A stretch of DNA of 64,000 bases from Prochlorococcus marinus str. MIT 0912 (GTDB lineage Bacteria > Cyanobacteriota > Cyanobacteriia > PCC-6307 > Cyanobiaceae). Of this stretch, positions 8,959 through 17,865 are shown in pieces. The stretch spans positions 1 to 64,000 of the forward strand of contig NZ_CP114783.1 in assembly GCF_027359595.1 (NCBI RefSeq). The letters run 5' to 3'. The notes under the pieces are model-generated. The model did no database searches and was not told where the DNA came from. It saw nothing but the letters and a program-made list of their open reading frames with translations. A program made the position numbers and the translations under genes. Each line of letters begins with the position of its first letter. Positions within the stretch are counted from its first letter, which is position 1.

Positions 8959-9291
8959 TTATTTGTCGAAATTAATTTTTGAAAGGTCCTCACAAATTTC
9001 GTCAAGAAGATCAAGTTGTCCAGAAGAATTTATATCAAAACTCTTCTTCATTTTCCCACTCCCCCCTTTTCTCCATAACTCTTCAACTTCACAAAGTCGA
9101 TTTGCAATTTTTGGAATTCCACCAGAGTTATAATCTTTTTTTAAAGATTCAATTAAAATTGACATTCTTGCTGAAGGGAGATTAAGACTTTGGCAAAGTT
9201 CTGATTGGGTTCTGCCCGTCTGCTTCAACCAATCTTTGATAAGGAGTATTAAATTTTCTTCGATATCTTTTGACCAAAGATGTTTGATCAT
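8959..9291 (-). CDS. Small protein with HTH-like segment, sigma-factor operon
   Basis: I do not recognise a named family. The 110-residue protein has, at about residues 20-70, the pattern of a helix-turn-helix of the XRE kind (GRTQSELCQSLNLPSARMS, then a second helical part IPKIANRLCEVEELW), followed by a charged C-terminal tail with SGQLDLLDEICEDL. It therefore could bind DNA or a partner protein, but the similarity is weak and judged by eye. The ATG at 9291 overlaps the stop codon of the DUF1232 gene as ATGA, indicating translational coupling; a GTG at 9303 is a less likely start. The next gene downstream is the cytochrome c6-like gene. Confidence 0.75.
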   Translation of the reverse strand: MIKHLWSKDIEENLILLIKDWLKQTGRTQSELCQSLNLPSARMSILIESLKKDYNSGGIPKIANRLCEVEELWRKGGSGKMKKSFDINSSGQLDLLDEICEDLSKINFDK

Positions 9292-9653
9292 AGTGGGAAC
9301 CACTTATCCAGCTTAGATTTGGCTCTGAATTTTATTTCTGGAGTAATGTGATGTTGCCAAAGACCAATTACAGCTGTTAGGGCGACAAAATCATCGCTAA
9401 AACCTGAGGCAGGAATAAAGTCGGGAATTAAATCAACAGGAACAATTAAATAAGTAAGTGCTCCCATTATGGATAATCTCACTTGGGGAGGAGTTGAATT
9501 ATCCATGATAAGTTCAAACCCTTCTAAGGCGGGCTGTGCAATCGCTCTGCCTGCTTTTAATAGGATCTTTTTTAGTACGCCCTCGTCGACAACAGAACTT
9601 TCAAGTACTTCTGCTTCAAATACTTCTTTATTTGAGTTTCTTGAACTAACCAC
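9288..9653 (-). CDS. DUF1232 (YkvA-like) membrane protein
   Basis: This 121-residue protein carries a DUF1232 domain, recognised from the segment LTYLIVPVDLIPDFIPASGFSDDFVALTAVI (core: Y-x-x-x-P-x-D-L-I-P-D and a following D-D), which is a short membrane-associated hairpin. Function in bacteria is unknown. The N-terminal 30 residues are polar and acidic. The start is GTG at 9653, two bases after the sigma-factor stop codon; the open frame extends further upstream but only as a shadow of the sigma gene. Its stop overlaps the next gene's ATG, so the three genes are very probably translated as a coupled unit. Confidence 0.85.
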   Translation of the reverse strand: MVSSRNSNKEVFEAEVLESSVVDEGVLKKILLKAGRAIAQPALEGFELIMDNSTPPQVRLSIMGALTYLIVPVDLIPDFIPASGFSDDFVALTAVIGLWQHHITPEIKFRAKSKLDKWFPL

Positions 9654-9655
9654 AA

Positions 9656-10579
9656 TTAAATACGAGTCTCTAAAAGACCACTTTGAATACCTGTCTTCCT
9701 TAGTTTCCTTAATGCACGTTGAACTACTTGTCTGCAATATTCCCTGCTGCAATTCATTTGTCTGGCTACTTCCGCTAGCGTCCTCCATTCATTAGATCCA
9801 TCTAGGCCAAATCGAAGACTTAGTATGGTTCTCTCTTTGGGTGTGAGATTTGATTTATCCAATAACGACCAAGCTGAGGCACTTCTCTCGGCTAATTCGG
9901 CTAGTTCCATAGGAGGAACTTCCTCACTTGGAAGAATATCGACAAGCTCCGAAGGATCTGCTTTGGACTTTACTGCACCTTGCAAACTTACTGTGATACT
10001 TCTCAGCTCGCATGCAAGTAATTCTTCTACTTCCTCTAAAGGAATTTTCATTTGTGTGGCTATTTGGTTGGTTGAAGGATGAACCCCAAGTTCTTGCATT
10101 AGTCGAGACTTTGCGGAACGAAGCTTCGTTAGCTTTTCATTTATGTTTACAGGGATTCTTATAGTTCTACTTTGAGTTGACAGTGCTCTATTTAATCCTT
10201 GCCTAATCCACCAGTAAGCGTAAGTTGAAAATCGATGCCCCCTTTTTGGATCGTATTTCTCAACAGCTCTTGTTAACCCTAAGGTGCCTTCCTGAATCAA
10301 ATCAAGAAGGTCCAGACCTTTCCCTTGATATCGCTTCGCTAAATTTACAACAAGCCTCAAATTTGCAGTGATCATTTGATTCTTGGCACGCTCGCCTGCC
10401 TTAAGAGTTTTCTTCTCTGCGTTTGAATATTTGCACGCTGGCCCATTACCTCCAGCTTGTTGGCAGCGCTCATTAAGTGCAACCATGGCTTGAACTTCTC
10501 TACCCATCGTGAGCTCTTGCTCTGGTGTGAGCAATTCGTGTCTTCCTATTTCTCCAAGAAAGTCGCTTAATGAACTCAC
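9656..10579 (-). CDS. Group 2 RNA polymerase sigma-70 factor
   Basis: This 307-residue sigma factor directs RNA polymerase to promoters. It lacks region 1.1 and begins with region 1.2 ([17 protein letters not shown]), as expected of the non-essential group 2 factors. Region 2 (about 65-145) includes [11 protein letters not shown] and the -10-recognition segment [11 protein letters not shown]; region 3 follows; region 4 includes LRFGLDG and the C-terminal helix-turn-helix ([20 protein letters not shown]). A small insertion near residues 38-52 contains Cys39 and Cys49. The start is GTG at 10579 with an exceptionally good Shine-Dalgarno AAGGAGG eight bases upstream, rare for this genome. It heads the DUF1232-HTH-cytochrome unit. 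Which alternative sigma (SigB/C/D/E equivalent) cannot be assigned by eye. Confidence 0.95.
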   Translation of the reverse strand: MSSLSDFLGEIGRHELLTPEQELTMGREVQAMVALNERCQQAGGNGPACKYSNAEKKTLKAGERAKNQMITANLRLVVNLAKRYQGKGLDLLDLIQEGTLGLTRAVEKYDPKRGHRFSTYAYWWIRQGLNRALSTQSRTIRIPVNINEKLTKLRSAKSRLMQELGVHPSTNQIATQMKIPLEEVEELLACELRSITVSLQGAVKSKADPSELVDILPSEEVPPMELAELAERSASAWSLLDKSNLTPKERTILSLRFGLDGSNEWRTLAEVARQMNCSREYCRQVVQRALRKLRKTGIQSGLLETRI

Positions 10580-10585
10580 GATTTA

Positions 10586-10602
10586 TTCCTCCTTATTTTA
10601 AC
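10586..10602 (-). promoter_or_regulatory. Strong Shine-Dalgarno site of the sigma-factor gene
   Basis: On the minus strand the bases before the GTG start read AAGGAGGAATAAATC. The AAGGAGG core is a near-perfect complement to the 16S rRNA tail at ideal spacing (about eight bases). Most genes in this window have no such site, so it supports the GTG start and suggests efficient translation of the sigma factor. Coordinates are approximate to a base or two. Confidence 0.7.
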
Positions 10603-11038
10603 AACCTAGAGAAAAATTGTTTACTTTCAATAGGCGTAATAAAGTGTTCGGAATTTATTATTTATCCTTTATCTATTCTTAATGCCTTCACTAGGTCAAT
10701 TAAGCCAAAGGAAGTTTTTTATATTTTTCACTTGGCACCTTAAAAATGCGTTTCAATAAATTATTTTTTAATAAAAATATCTCAAAACCCACTGATGTTA
10801 ATGAAATATTTAAAGTAGAATTTTGATCTATAAAATTCTTGAAAGATTTTTTAGTCTCGAAAAATTATCTTTAAGTACCACTCCTGTTTTTATTAAACGA
10901 TAAAATACCAAAGATTTAAGAAAATCGGTTGATTTGTTTTTTTTCTCTTTCAAGACTTTTTATTAATTTAATCTTTTGTCTTTGTACCAAAGAAACTCTT
11001 TTATAAGCAAGAAAATAATATAAGGGTTGGTTCATTTG
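10603..11038. other. Long spacer between sigma-factor gene and hisIE
   Basis: This stretch of about 440 bases is the longest gene-free region in the window. It is very AT-rich and contains runs such as T8 near 10935. It must hold the sigma-operon promoter and the end of the hisIE transcript region. I see no tRNA, convincing hairpin terminator or conserved operator. The only reading frame with any protein-like look is 26 codons (10746-10826, plus strand, MRFNKLFFN start), which I do not annotate as a gene. A small RNA here cannot be excluded from sequence alone. Confidence 0.5.
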
Positions 11039-11683
11039 TTATTGATTTCTTCTGGGAGCACCTCTTCTTTTTACTAAAACTTTCAGAACGTCTTCCCAAG
11101 AAACGTTTTGATGGGCTAAAGAAACTTGCATATGGAAAAGTAGATCTGCAGCCTCATTAGCAACTGAAATAGGATTTTTATCTTTACAAGCCATAATAAA
11201 TTCGGCTGTTTCTTCGCCAATCTTTTTTAGGATCTTATTATCGCCTTCCTTAAGAAGAGTATTTGTATAGCTTCCCTCCTCAGGATTACTCTTACGACTC
11301 TCTATGACTTTGAATAATTCACTACAAGCATCAGATGGAGGGTAAAGAACGTCTTCATTTGTTTCTAAATCTTTAAAGAAACAACTTCTTTTTCCTGTAT
11401 GGCATGCGATTGAACCAATTTGCTCAATTGATAAAAGTATTGTATCTGAATCGCAATCAGTCCTAATTCCTTTCAATTTTTGAAAATGTCCGCTCGTTTT
11501 TCCTTTGTGCCAAAGCTCTTTCCTTGAACGACTCCAATAGTGAACTTCACCAGACTCTAATGTTTTTGTAATGGATTCTTTATTCATCCATGCCATCATT
11601 AAAATTGAGCCATCGACCCAATCTTGGGCTATGGCTGGGATCAAGCCGTTTTGATCAAAATGAAGATTATCTATAAAAAGCAT
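11039..11683 (-). CDS. hisIE: Bifunctional phosphoribosyl-AMP cyclohydrolase / phosphoribosyl-ATP pyrophosphatase (HisIE)
   Basis: This fused enzyme carries out steps two and three of histidine synthesis. The HisI domain (about 1-110) shows [24 protein letters not shown], the metal-binding CDSDT and CHTGKRSCF. The HisE domain (about 118-214) shows the MazG-like metal site [14 protein letters not shown] with downstream [10 protein letters not shown]. The order and the 214-residue length are normal for the fused form. The start ATG at 11683 is 77 bases from the divergent PTPS-like gene. Confidence 0.96.
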   Translation of the reverse strand: MLFIDNLHFDQNGLIPAIAQDWVDGSILMMAWMNKESITKTLESGEVHYWSRSRKELWHKGKTSGHFQKLKGIRTDCDSDTILLSIEQIGSIACHTGKRSCFFKDLETNEDVLYPPSDACSELFKVIESRKSNPEEGSYTNTLLKEGDNKILKKIGEETAEFIMACKDKNPISVANEAADLLFHMQVSLAHQNVSWEDVLKVLVKRRGAPRRNQ

Positions 11684-11760
11684 TTTTAATTAAGCCAATT
11701 AGGCTTTTTAACTGTAATTATTTAAATTTAATCCTCTATTGCTTTTTTATTCATCTTTTT

Positions 11761-12231
11761 ATGACGATTAAAGATATTCCATTTAATTGCTCAAAGCATT
11801 TTAAAGACTATCCATGTTCTCACCGTCAATGGAAACATAAAGGACACTGTCATTATGTTCATGGATACAGTCGAAGCTTTACCTTTTTCTTTGCCTCAAA
11901 AAAACTTGATGAAAATGGCTTCGTTGTCGATTTCTCAAGTCTGAGATCTTTGGAAGAGCAGTTGAAAGATCATTTTGATCATACTTTCCTAGTCAATTTT
12001 GATGATCCTCTTCTTGAAACATGGAAAGAGCTTCACTCTAAAGAAGTACTTGATCTTAGAGTTATGAACAATGTTGGTATGGAATCAACTGCTGAATTAG
12101 TGTGGGGATGGGCTAATGATTTATTATTTTCAAGAGAGAAAGGTAGATCTTGTTGTTGGAAAGCAATAGCACATGAAAATGATTTTAATTCTGCTAGTTA
12201 TACCCTCCTCCCTGAGTGGTTCAATCCTTAA
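11761..12231 (+). CDS. 6-pyruvoyl-tetrahydropterin synthase / QueD family protein
   Basis: This 156-residue protein is in the T-fold family that acts on dihydroneopterin triphosphate (QueD for queuosine, or PTPS for tetrahydrobiopterin). His13 in NCSKHF corresponds to the first zinc ligand, Cys30 in HCHYVHGY to the catalytic cysteine, and FDHTFL plus a late Glu (AIAHEN) to the remaining catalytic positions. The canonical CxxxHGH motif reads CHYVHGY here, so the third zinc histidine is replaced by Tyr36. An extra CSHRQWKHKGH segment inserted before it is rich in His and Cys and could supply substitutes. The exact reaction is therefore uncertain. The ATG at 11761 is the natural start. Confidence 0.85.
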   Translation: MTIKDIPFNCSKHFKDYPCSHRQWKHKGHCHYVHGYSRSFTFFFASKKLDENGFVVDFSSLRSLEEQLKDHFDHTFLVNFDDPLLETWKELHSKEVLDLRVMNNVGMESTAELVWGWANDLLFSREKGRSCCWKAIAHENDFNSASYTLLPEWFNP

Positions 12232-12276
12232 TGCAGTAAGACTTCTTGTTGAAATAGAATTATCGTTTTCAGTTTT

Positions 12277-14868
12277 TTAGTTGAAAATTAATTTTGATTC
12301 TTTAATCTCTATCTTTATAGTGCTTCCTTCTTTATATTTGCCTTTAAGAATATATTTTGCTATTTCACTTTCTAATTCTTTTTGAATAACTCTTTTTAAG
12401 GGCCTAGCACCATAGCTTGGGTTGTATCCAATTTCAGTAATCAAAGATAGGACATTATCATCAATTTCAAGCTCGATTCCTTTGGCTTCCAACCTTTCTC
12501 TCAAACGGTTTAATTGTAAATCGACTACTTTAAGTAGAGTTTCTTTTTTAAGCGGATCAAAATTAATTATTTCATCAAGCCTGTTTAGGAACTCAGGCCT
12601 GAAATATGATTTCAGTTCTTGATTAATAAGTTCATCTATATTTGTCGACGGATTATTGGTTACATCATTTTCAGAGATTAATTCGCTTCCCAAATTACTG
12701 GTGAGAATAATAATAGTGTTTTTGAAATTTGTTGTTCTTCCTTGGCCATCAGTTACTCGGCCTTCGTCAAGAATCTGTAGCAATACATTGAAAACATCTT
12801 TATGTGCTTTTTCAATTTCATCGAAGAGCAAAACGCAGTAAGGTTTTCTTCTGATTGCTTCTGTTAATTGTCCACCTGCTTCGTAGCCAACATAACCAGG
12901 AGGAGCGCCAATTAAGCGACTTATAGAGTGCTTTTCCATATATTCAGACATGTCTATTCTAATTAAGGCATTTTCACTATCAAAAAGTTGAGAAGCCAAA
13001 GCTTTAGACAATTCTGTTTTCCCCACGCCTGTTGGTCCTAAAAATAAAAAACTTGCGATTGGTCTGCTTGGATCACTAAGTCCTGTTCTAGATCTTTGTA
13101 TTGCAGATGATATTGATTGAACGGCTTTATTTTGACCAATAACTTTTTTTTGAAGCTTAGATTCAAGATTGAGTAATTTTTCAATTTCAGTTTGAGCAAG
13201 TCTTTTAACTGGGATAGATGTCCACTTTGCAATTATTTCAGCTACATCATCGGCTACGACCTCTTCTCTCAAGAGAGATTTCTCGGCATTTTGAGAGGAG
13301 TTTTTTAAATTAAGTTCTTTAGATTTTAAATTTTGTTGATAATTCACAAGGGTGCCGTATTCAAGTTCAGCAGCCCTATTGAGATCATAATTCCTTTTTG
13401 CTTTTTCTATTTCTAGTTGTACTTTCTCTATTTCTTCTTTAAGTGTTGAAATTTCTTTGATTGATTCTTTCTCTTTTTTCCATTTCTTGTTTACATCCAT
13501 TTGATTTTTAGTTAATAAAGCTAGTTCTGTAGTAATTAATTCGAGTCTCTCTTTACTTGAATTATCTGACTCACCTTCCAAAGACAATTTCTCCATCTCA
13601 AGTTGGATGATTTTTCTATCAATCTCATCAATTTCTTCTGGTTTTGATGTTATTTCCATCTTTAAACGTGAGGCTGATTCATCGATTAGATCTATAGCTT
13701 TATCAGGTAAAAACCTTTCGGGTATATACCTATCACTCAATATCGCCGCGGCTATTAGAGCGTTATCAGAGATACGAACACCATGATGGACTTCATATCT
13801 TTCTTTTAGTCCACGTAAGATCGAGATCGTATCTTGAACAGAGGGTTGTTTTACAAGTATTTGCTGAAATCTTCTTTCCAGAGCAGGGTCTTTCTCAAAA
13901 TTTTCTTTATGTTCATTGATTGTTGTTGCTCCAATACATCTCAGTTCACCTCTGGCAAGCATTGGCTTTAGGAGATTACTAGCATCCATTGCACCACCAC
14001 TCGCTCCTGCTCCGACGACAGTATGTATTTCATCAATGAACAAAATTATTTTTCCTTCTGAATCTGTGACATTTTTAAGAACTGACTTAAGTCTTTCTTC
14101 AAATTCACCACGGAATTTTGCTCCTGCTATTAATGCTCCCATGTCTAAGGAAATTAGTTGACGGTCTTCAAGGGCTGTAGGAACATCTCCGTTGATAATT
14201 CTTTGTGCTAAACCTTCAATAATTGCTGTTTTACCTACGCCAGCTTCCCCAATTAAAACGGGATTATTTTTAGTTCTACGGCTAAGTATTTGAATAGTTC
14301 TTCGGATTTCCTCATCTCTTCCAATTACAGGATCTAATTTTCCATCTCTGGCGGCAGAAGTAAGGTCTAGTCCGTACTTTTGCAGAGCTTCGTAGCTATT
14401 TTCAGCATTTTTCTGGGTCACTTTTGTGTCACCTCTAATAGAATTGATAGCCTCTAGCAGACTGTTTTTGTTGATTTGATTTTGTTTTAGTAACCTATGA
14501 CAAACTCTCTCGTCATCAAATAGGGAAATCACTAAATGTTCGCTTGAAATAAAACCATCTTTGAAAGATTGTTTAATAATTTTTGCTCTTGAAATTGAAA
14601 AAGATATATTTTTACCAAAGAAAATTGATTCTTGTTCCTTCAGCATTTTTGGTTGGTTCTTTATAAATTCTTCTATTTCTATGAGTAGATTTTTTACTGA
14701 TCCGCCCGATCTTTCTATTGCTTTTATTGCGATTTCATTTTTCTTTAGAAGAGACCAAAGAAGATGTTCTGTTTCTAAAGTCTGATGTTTTTCATTTAAG
14801 GCTAGATCTTTTGCATCAATGATCCCTTGCCAAGCAATGTCTGTAAAATCATCCGGATTTACCTTCAT
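12277..14868 (-). CDS. clpB: ATP-dependent chaperone ClpB
   Basis: ClpB is the hexameric disaggregase that rescues aggregated proteins with DnaK. The 863-residue protein has a Clp N-terminal repeat domain (about 1-145), a first AAA+ module with Walker A GEAGVGKT near 205 and Walker [10 protein letters not shown], a long coiled-coil middle domain (about 395-545) rich in Lys and Glu, and a second AAA+ module with Walker A GPTGVGKT near 606 and [10 protein letters not shown]. The middle domain length identifies ClpB rather than ClpC. It lies downstream of petE on the same strand but behind a strong terminator, so it should have its own promoter in the 14869-15211 spacer. I see no CIRCE element there. 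Confidence 0.96.
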   Translation of the reverse strand: MKVNPDDFTDIAWQGIIDAKDLALNEKHQTLETEHLLWSLLKKNEIAIKAIERSGGSVKNLLIEIEEFIKNQPKMLKEQESIFFGKNISFSISRAKIIKQSFKDGFISSEHLVISLFDDERVCHRLLKQNQINKNSLLEAINSIRGDTKVTQKNAENSYEALQKYGLDLTSAARDGKLDPVIGRDEEIRRTIQILSRRTKNNPVLIGEAGVGKTAIIEGLAQRIINGDVPTALEDRQLISLDMGALIAGAKFRGEFEERLKSVLKNVTDSEGKIILFIDEIHTVVGAGASGGAMDASNLLKPMLARGELRCIGATTINEHKENFEKDPALERRFQQILVKQPSVQDTISILRGLKERYEVHHGVRISDNALIAAAILSDRYIPERFLPDKAIDLIDESASRLKMEITSKPEEIDEIDRKIIQLEMEKLSLEGESDNSSKERLELITTELALLTKNQMDVNKKWKKEKESIKEISTLKEEIEKVQLEIEKAKRNYDLNRAAELEYGTLVNYQQNLKSKELNLKNSSQNAEKSLLREEVVADDVAEIIAKWTSIPVKRLAQTEIEKLLNLESKLQKKVIGQNKAVQSISSAIQRSRTGLSDPSRPIASFLFLGPTGVGKTELSKALASQLFDSENALIRIDMSEYMEKHSISRLIGAPPGYVGYEAGGQLTEAIRRKPYCVLLFDEIEKAHKDVFNVLLQILDEGRVTDGQGRTTNFKNTIIILTSNLGSELISENDVTNNPSTNIDELINQELKSYFRPEFLNRLDEIINFDPLKKETLLKVVDLQLNRLRERLEAKGIELEIDDNVLSLITEIGYNPSYGARPLKRVIQKELESEIAKYILKGKYKEGSTIKIEIKESKLIFN

Positions 14869-15211
14869 CCCTTAAAATTAAGAGCCATATTTATAATATT
14901 CAAGTCTTTTGATTGTATAAATATAAGAAAACCGACCTTTTTTTATTTGTAGAATAATTTGTTAGATCACTTTATGTTTTGGAACTAATTAGTTGAACTT
15001 TTAATATATTAGTTTTATCTAATTAGACCATTATTCATGTTGATCAGAATTTTATTATGATAAAAATTTTCCCATTTTATAGCGAAATAACACTTTTTCT
15101 AAGCTAAGAAGAAATATTTTATGTTTTAAATTGTAATGGTTTTTTCTTCTTAAAAAAAATTGTGCTCATTATTGTTTTTGATTAAATTTCTAAATATATT
15201 TTTTCATAAAA
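14869..15211. other. Upstream region of clpB
   Basis: About 340 AT-rich bases between the petE terminator and the clpB start. No reading frame above a few dozen codons, no tRNA and no CIRCE (TTAGCACTC-N9-GAGTGCTAA) inverted repeat were seen. It presumably carries the clpB promoter and a long leader. Confidence 0.5.
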
Positions 15212-15237
15212 AAAGATGGGGGTGACCCCCCATCTTT
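15212..15237 (-). terminator. Rho-independent terminator of petE
   Basis: The arms AAAGATGGGGG (15212-15222) and CCCCCATCTTT (15227-15237) form an eleven-pair hairpin with a four-base loop. On the minus strand it is followed by a T-rich stretch (T7 then ATG and more T), the layout of an intrinsic terminator. It begins about 20 bases after the petE stop codon, so it ends the plastocyanin message and insulates clpB. Confidence 0.92.
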
Positions 15238-15257
15238 AACAAATTCTATTAGGAGAT

Positions 15258-15608
15258 TTAATTAACTACGATTTTTCCAACCATGCCCGCACCCCTGTGA
15301 GGCTCGCAATAAAAGTCGTATGTTCCAGCAGTGCTGAAAGTTCTCTCCCAAGACTCTCCTGGAGCGAATGCTAAATCTGGATGGCTTAGATCATCATTTC
15401 CGTCAAAAACAGCATTATGAGGAGCTAGTTTGTTATTTACAAACTTTACGGTGTCACCGGCGCTTATGTTTAGGGTGCTTGGTTCGAAAGCAAGCATTCC
15501 TGCATCGGTGCCAAGCTTAACTTCAACAGTTGAAGCATTCACATTGGATACGCCAATTACTAGGAATGCAAAGAAAGCAAATAAAGCTGTTGAAATAGAA
15601 CGAATCAT
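15258..15608 (-). CDS. petE: Plastocyanin
   Basis: Plastocyanin is the copper protein that carries electrons from cytochrome b6f to photosystem I in the thylakoid lumen. The 116-residue precursor has a signal peptide (about 1-25, ending VNA before STVEV). The type I copper ligands are visible: His64 in PHNAVF, and Cys101, His104 and Met109 in the [10 protein letters not shown] loop. Length is normal. It follows an epimerase gene by 54 bases and ends at a strong terminator, which points to a short, abundant message. Confidence 0.97.
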   Translation of the reverse strand: MIRSISTALFAFFAFLVIGVSNVNASTVEVKLGTDAGMLAFEPSTLNISAGDTVKFVNNKLAPHNAVFDGNDDLSHPDLAFAPGESWERTFSTAGTYDFYCEPHRGAGMVGKIVVN

Positions 15609-15662
15609 GAAATTAATTCTTTTCTTTTTTTAATTTTACTACTTTAGCCTCTGTTTGCCATT

Positions 15663-16649
15663 TTAGTGTTTATTTAAACCAGAATTATGTAAAACTTGAC
15701 TTAAAGTTTTAGCATAACTAATACCTCCAAAGGTTTCAGGAGAGGTTACTGGTTCATGTATAAAGTTTTTTTGTCTAAGACTAAATCTATCCCAGTTTGT
15801 AATTTGAATTGGTAGTAATATCGTTAAAAGTTCAAGAAGCCAAGTCCAAAGAGGGATTTGAGGAACTCTACTCATTCCTTTCCATTTTAGAAGCGTCTGA
15901 ACTGCCACATCAATACTTATATAGGGTTGCCCTAAGACGAATTTTCTTATTTTAGTACCAGAAATGCTTGGTGTAGGCTCGTAAGCAGAGGTGGCTAGAT
16001 GTCCGCAAATGAAAGCGATATCTGCTGCGTGAATAAAATGAAATCTTGAGAATAATTTTATCCATCTTGCCAGCCAAATCCATTTCAATGCATCTCTAAG
16101 TCCTTCGGTAAGATAACTAGTTGGGAATTTACTTTTACCATCTAAACGTCCGCTAAAAACTAGTGTTGGGAAAACAGCTATGATCTTGGTTGCAAGCTCA
16201 TGAGACTCAAGCTCTCTGAGGCATTGTGCTTTCGTTTGTATATACTCTGTTCCATAGGTAAAAGCTTCAGGTAACAAATTTAAGTTTCTATCAAGAACAC
16301 TTGCAGTTGAGAAATAAATAATTTGTTTGATATTCGAAGGATTTAGTAAATTGAGCAAATTTTTTACTGCATCAATATTTACTTCTTTCGCTCTTTTAGG
16401 ATCACCCCAAGCAGTTGCTGTATGAATAACTCTGTTAACTTCTGAAATTTCTTTCTTGAACTTATTTGATTGTCTTAAATCACCTACTAAAACTTTAATC
16501 CTTGGATTTTCTAAACTTATTGAAGTTATTTTTTTTGGATCTCTAACCCATAAAAGTAATTCTGAACTTGAGTTTTCGATTAGCCAATTTGCTATGTATT
16601 GTCCTACACATCCACTTGCTCCTGTGATCAGAATTATTTCGTTTTTCAA
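15663..16649 (-). CDS. NAD-dependent epimerase/dehydratase (extended SDR)
   Basis: This 328-residue protein is an extended short-chain dehydrogenase. The N-terminal nucleotide site is [15 protein letters not shown] (about 5-19), an Asp-Leu acidic residue region (VGDLRQS) follows, and the YxxxK catalytic pair is visible in EYIQTKAQC near residue 140 with a preceding STASV serine region. The substrate is unknown; it could act on sugar nucleotides or a pigment or steroid-like compound. Its ATG at 16649 overlaps the hemE stop codon as ATGA, so it is translationally coupled to hemE, which hints at but does not prove a tetrapyrrole link. Confidence 0.88.
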   Translation of the reverse strand: MKNEIILITGASGCVGQYIANWLIENSSSELLLWVRDPKKITSISLENPRIKVLVGDLRQSNKFKKEISEVNRVIHTATAWGDPKRAKEVNIDAVKNLLNLLNPSNIKQIIYFSTASVLDRNLNLLPEAFTYGTEYIQTKAQCLRELESHELATKIIAVFPTLVFSGRLDGKSKFPTSYLTEGLRDALKWIWLARWIKLFSRFHFIHAADIAFICGHLATSAYEPTPSISGTKIRKFVLGQPYISIDVAVQTLLKWKGMSRVPQIPLWTWLLELLTILLPIQITNWDRFSLRQKNFIHEPVTSPETFGGISYAKTLSQVLHNSGLNKH

Positions 16650-17704
16650 GATGAAACTTTTATAAGCTCATTGACATTTTTACCAGCCTCGAAAAATACT
16701 CTTGCGTTTTCTTCGGGCGTTCCAGGAAGTATTCCATGACCAAGGTTAAGAATATGTTTTCTACCTTTTGCTTTTTTTACTACATCAACAATTCTTGATC
16801 TGATCGCATCTGGAGTACCAAACAAAAGTCCTGGGTCAACATTCCCTTGAACCCCCACTGATTGAGGCAGTCTGTTTAGTCCATCTTCCATGTCAACAGT
16901 CCAATCTAGAGAGACTATATCTACTCCAGTTTGTCCCATCCTTTCAAGAACTCCAGCACTGCCAGAGATATATAAAATCATAGGGGTATCTGGATGTTTC
17001 TCTTTTACTAGATTGACTACTTTTTGTTGATAAGGTGCAGCAAACACGTCATAATCTTGTGGACTTAATTGTCCTGCCCATGAATCAAACATTTGAACTA
17101 CTTGGGCTCCAGATTCAATTTGGTAGGACAAATAGTTCGCAATTGATTCTGCAAAGTGATTTAAAAGTTGATGCAGTAGTTCTGGCTCTTGAAATGCCAT
17201 CGCCTTAATAACTGCATAATTTTTGCTGCTTTTCCCCTCTACAACATATGCAGCAAGAGTCCAAGGAGCACCTACAAATCCTAAAACCGCAGCCTTGTTC
17301 CCAACGCTTTCCCTTAGCCTCCCAAGGACTTCACCAACAAAAGACATGCTTTCTTCAGGTTGAAGGGGCTTTAGATCTTTAACTTGTTTGAGAGTTCTTA
17401 TTGGGTCATTTATCAAGGGCCCTTTACTTTCAACGATGTCAAAGTTAATTCCCATTCCAGGGAGAGGAGTTAAGATATCAGAAAAAAGTATTACTCCATC
17501 TGGTTGAAAAGCCTTAAAAGGTTGCATTGAAATTTCATAAGAAAGATCGGGGTTTTCTGATCTTTCCCTGAAACTTGGGTGGTTATCACGCAGGTCGCGA
17601 TATACCTTCATGTATCTTCCTGCTTGTCGCATCATCCAAACCGGGGGCCTTTCAACATTTTCTCCGCGAGCTGCACGAAGTAGTAGAGGAGTAGTTTCGT
17701 TCAT
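16646..17704 (-). CDS. hemE: Uroporphyrinogen decarboxylase
   Basis: HemE removes four carboxyl groups from uroporphyrinogen III to give coproporphyrinogen III, on the path to haem and chlorophyll. The 352-residue protein begins with the family signature [17 protein letters not shown] (about 19-35), has the catalytic Asp in [14 protein letters not shown], and the second signature [16 protein letters not shown]. The C-terminal [13 protein letters not shown] segment is also characteristic. The start ATG at 17704 is preceded by a 161-base spacer from glgB. The downstream epimerase gene overlaps by four bases. Confidence 0.97.
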   Translation of the reverse strand: MNETTPLLLRAARGENVERPPVWMMRQAGRYMKVYRDLRDNHPSFRERSENPDLSYEISMQPFKAFQPDGVILFSDILTPLPGMGINFDIVESKGPLINDPIRTLKQVKDLKPLQPEESMSFVGEVLGRLRESVGNKAAVLGFVGAPWTLAAYVVEGKSSKNYAVIKAMAFQEPELLHQLLNHFAESIANYLSYQIESGAQVVQMFDSWAGQLSPQDYDVFAAPYQQKVVNLVKEKHPDTPMILYISGSAGVLERMGQTGVDIVSLDWTVDMEDGLNRLPQSVGVQGNVDPGLLFGTPDAIRSRIVDVVKKAKGRKHILNLGHGILPGTPEENARVFFEAGKNVNELIKVSS

Positions 17705-17865
17705 TATTTTGTCCTTTTAAGAGAAAAATTTACATGAAGCAGTAACTTGAAAAACATGAAATACGTTCTCTGCAAAAGTTCGTCATACCTTTTGAATTTT
17801 TACATCTAGACGACAGGTGAAATTAGGTTATGAGGCAAGGTTGAAACATTTCTATTCGCGGAGGG

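Noticed and set aside
8946..9014. Longer start for the cytochrome c6-like gene
   Set aside because: It overlaps the preceding gene and would put 23 residues before a normal signal peptide.
9654..9788. N-terminal extension of the DUF1232 gene inside the sigma-factor gene
   Set aside because: It is the shadow of the conserved sigma region 4 coding sequence; a GTG two bases after the sigma stop gives a sensible start.
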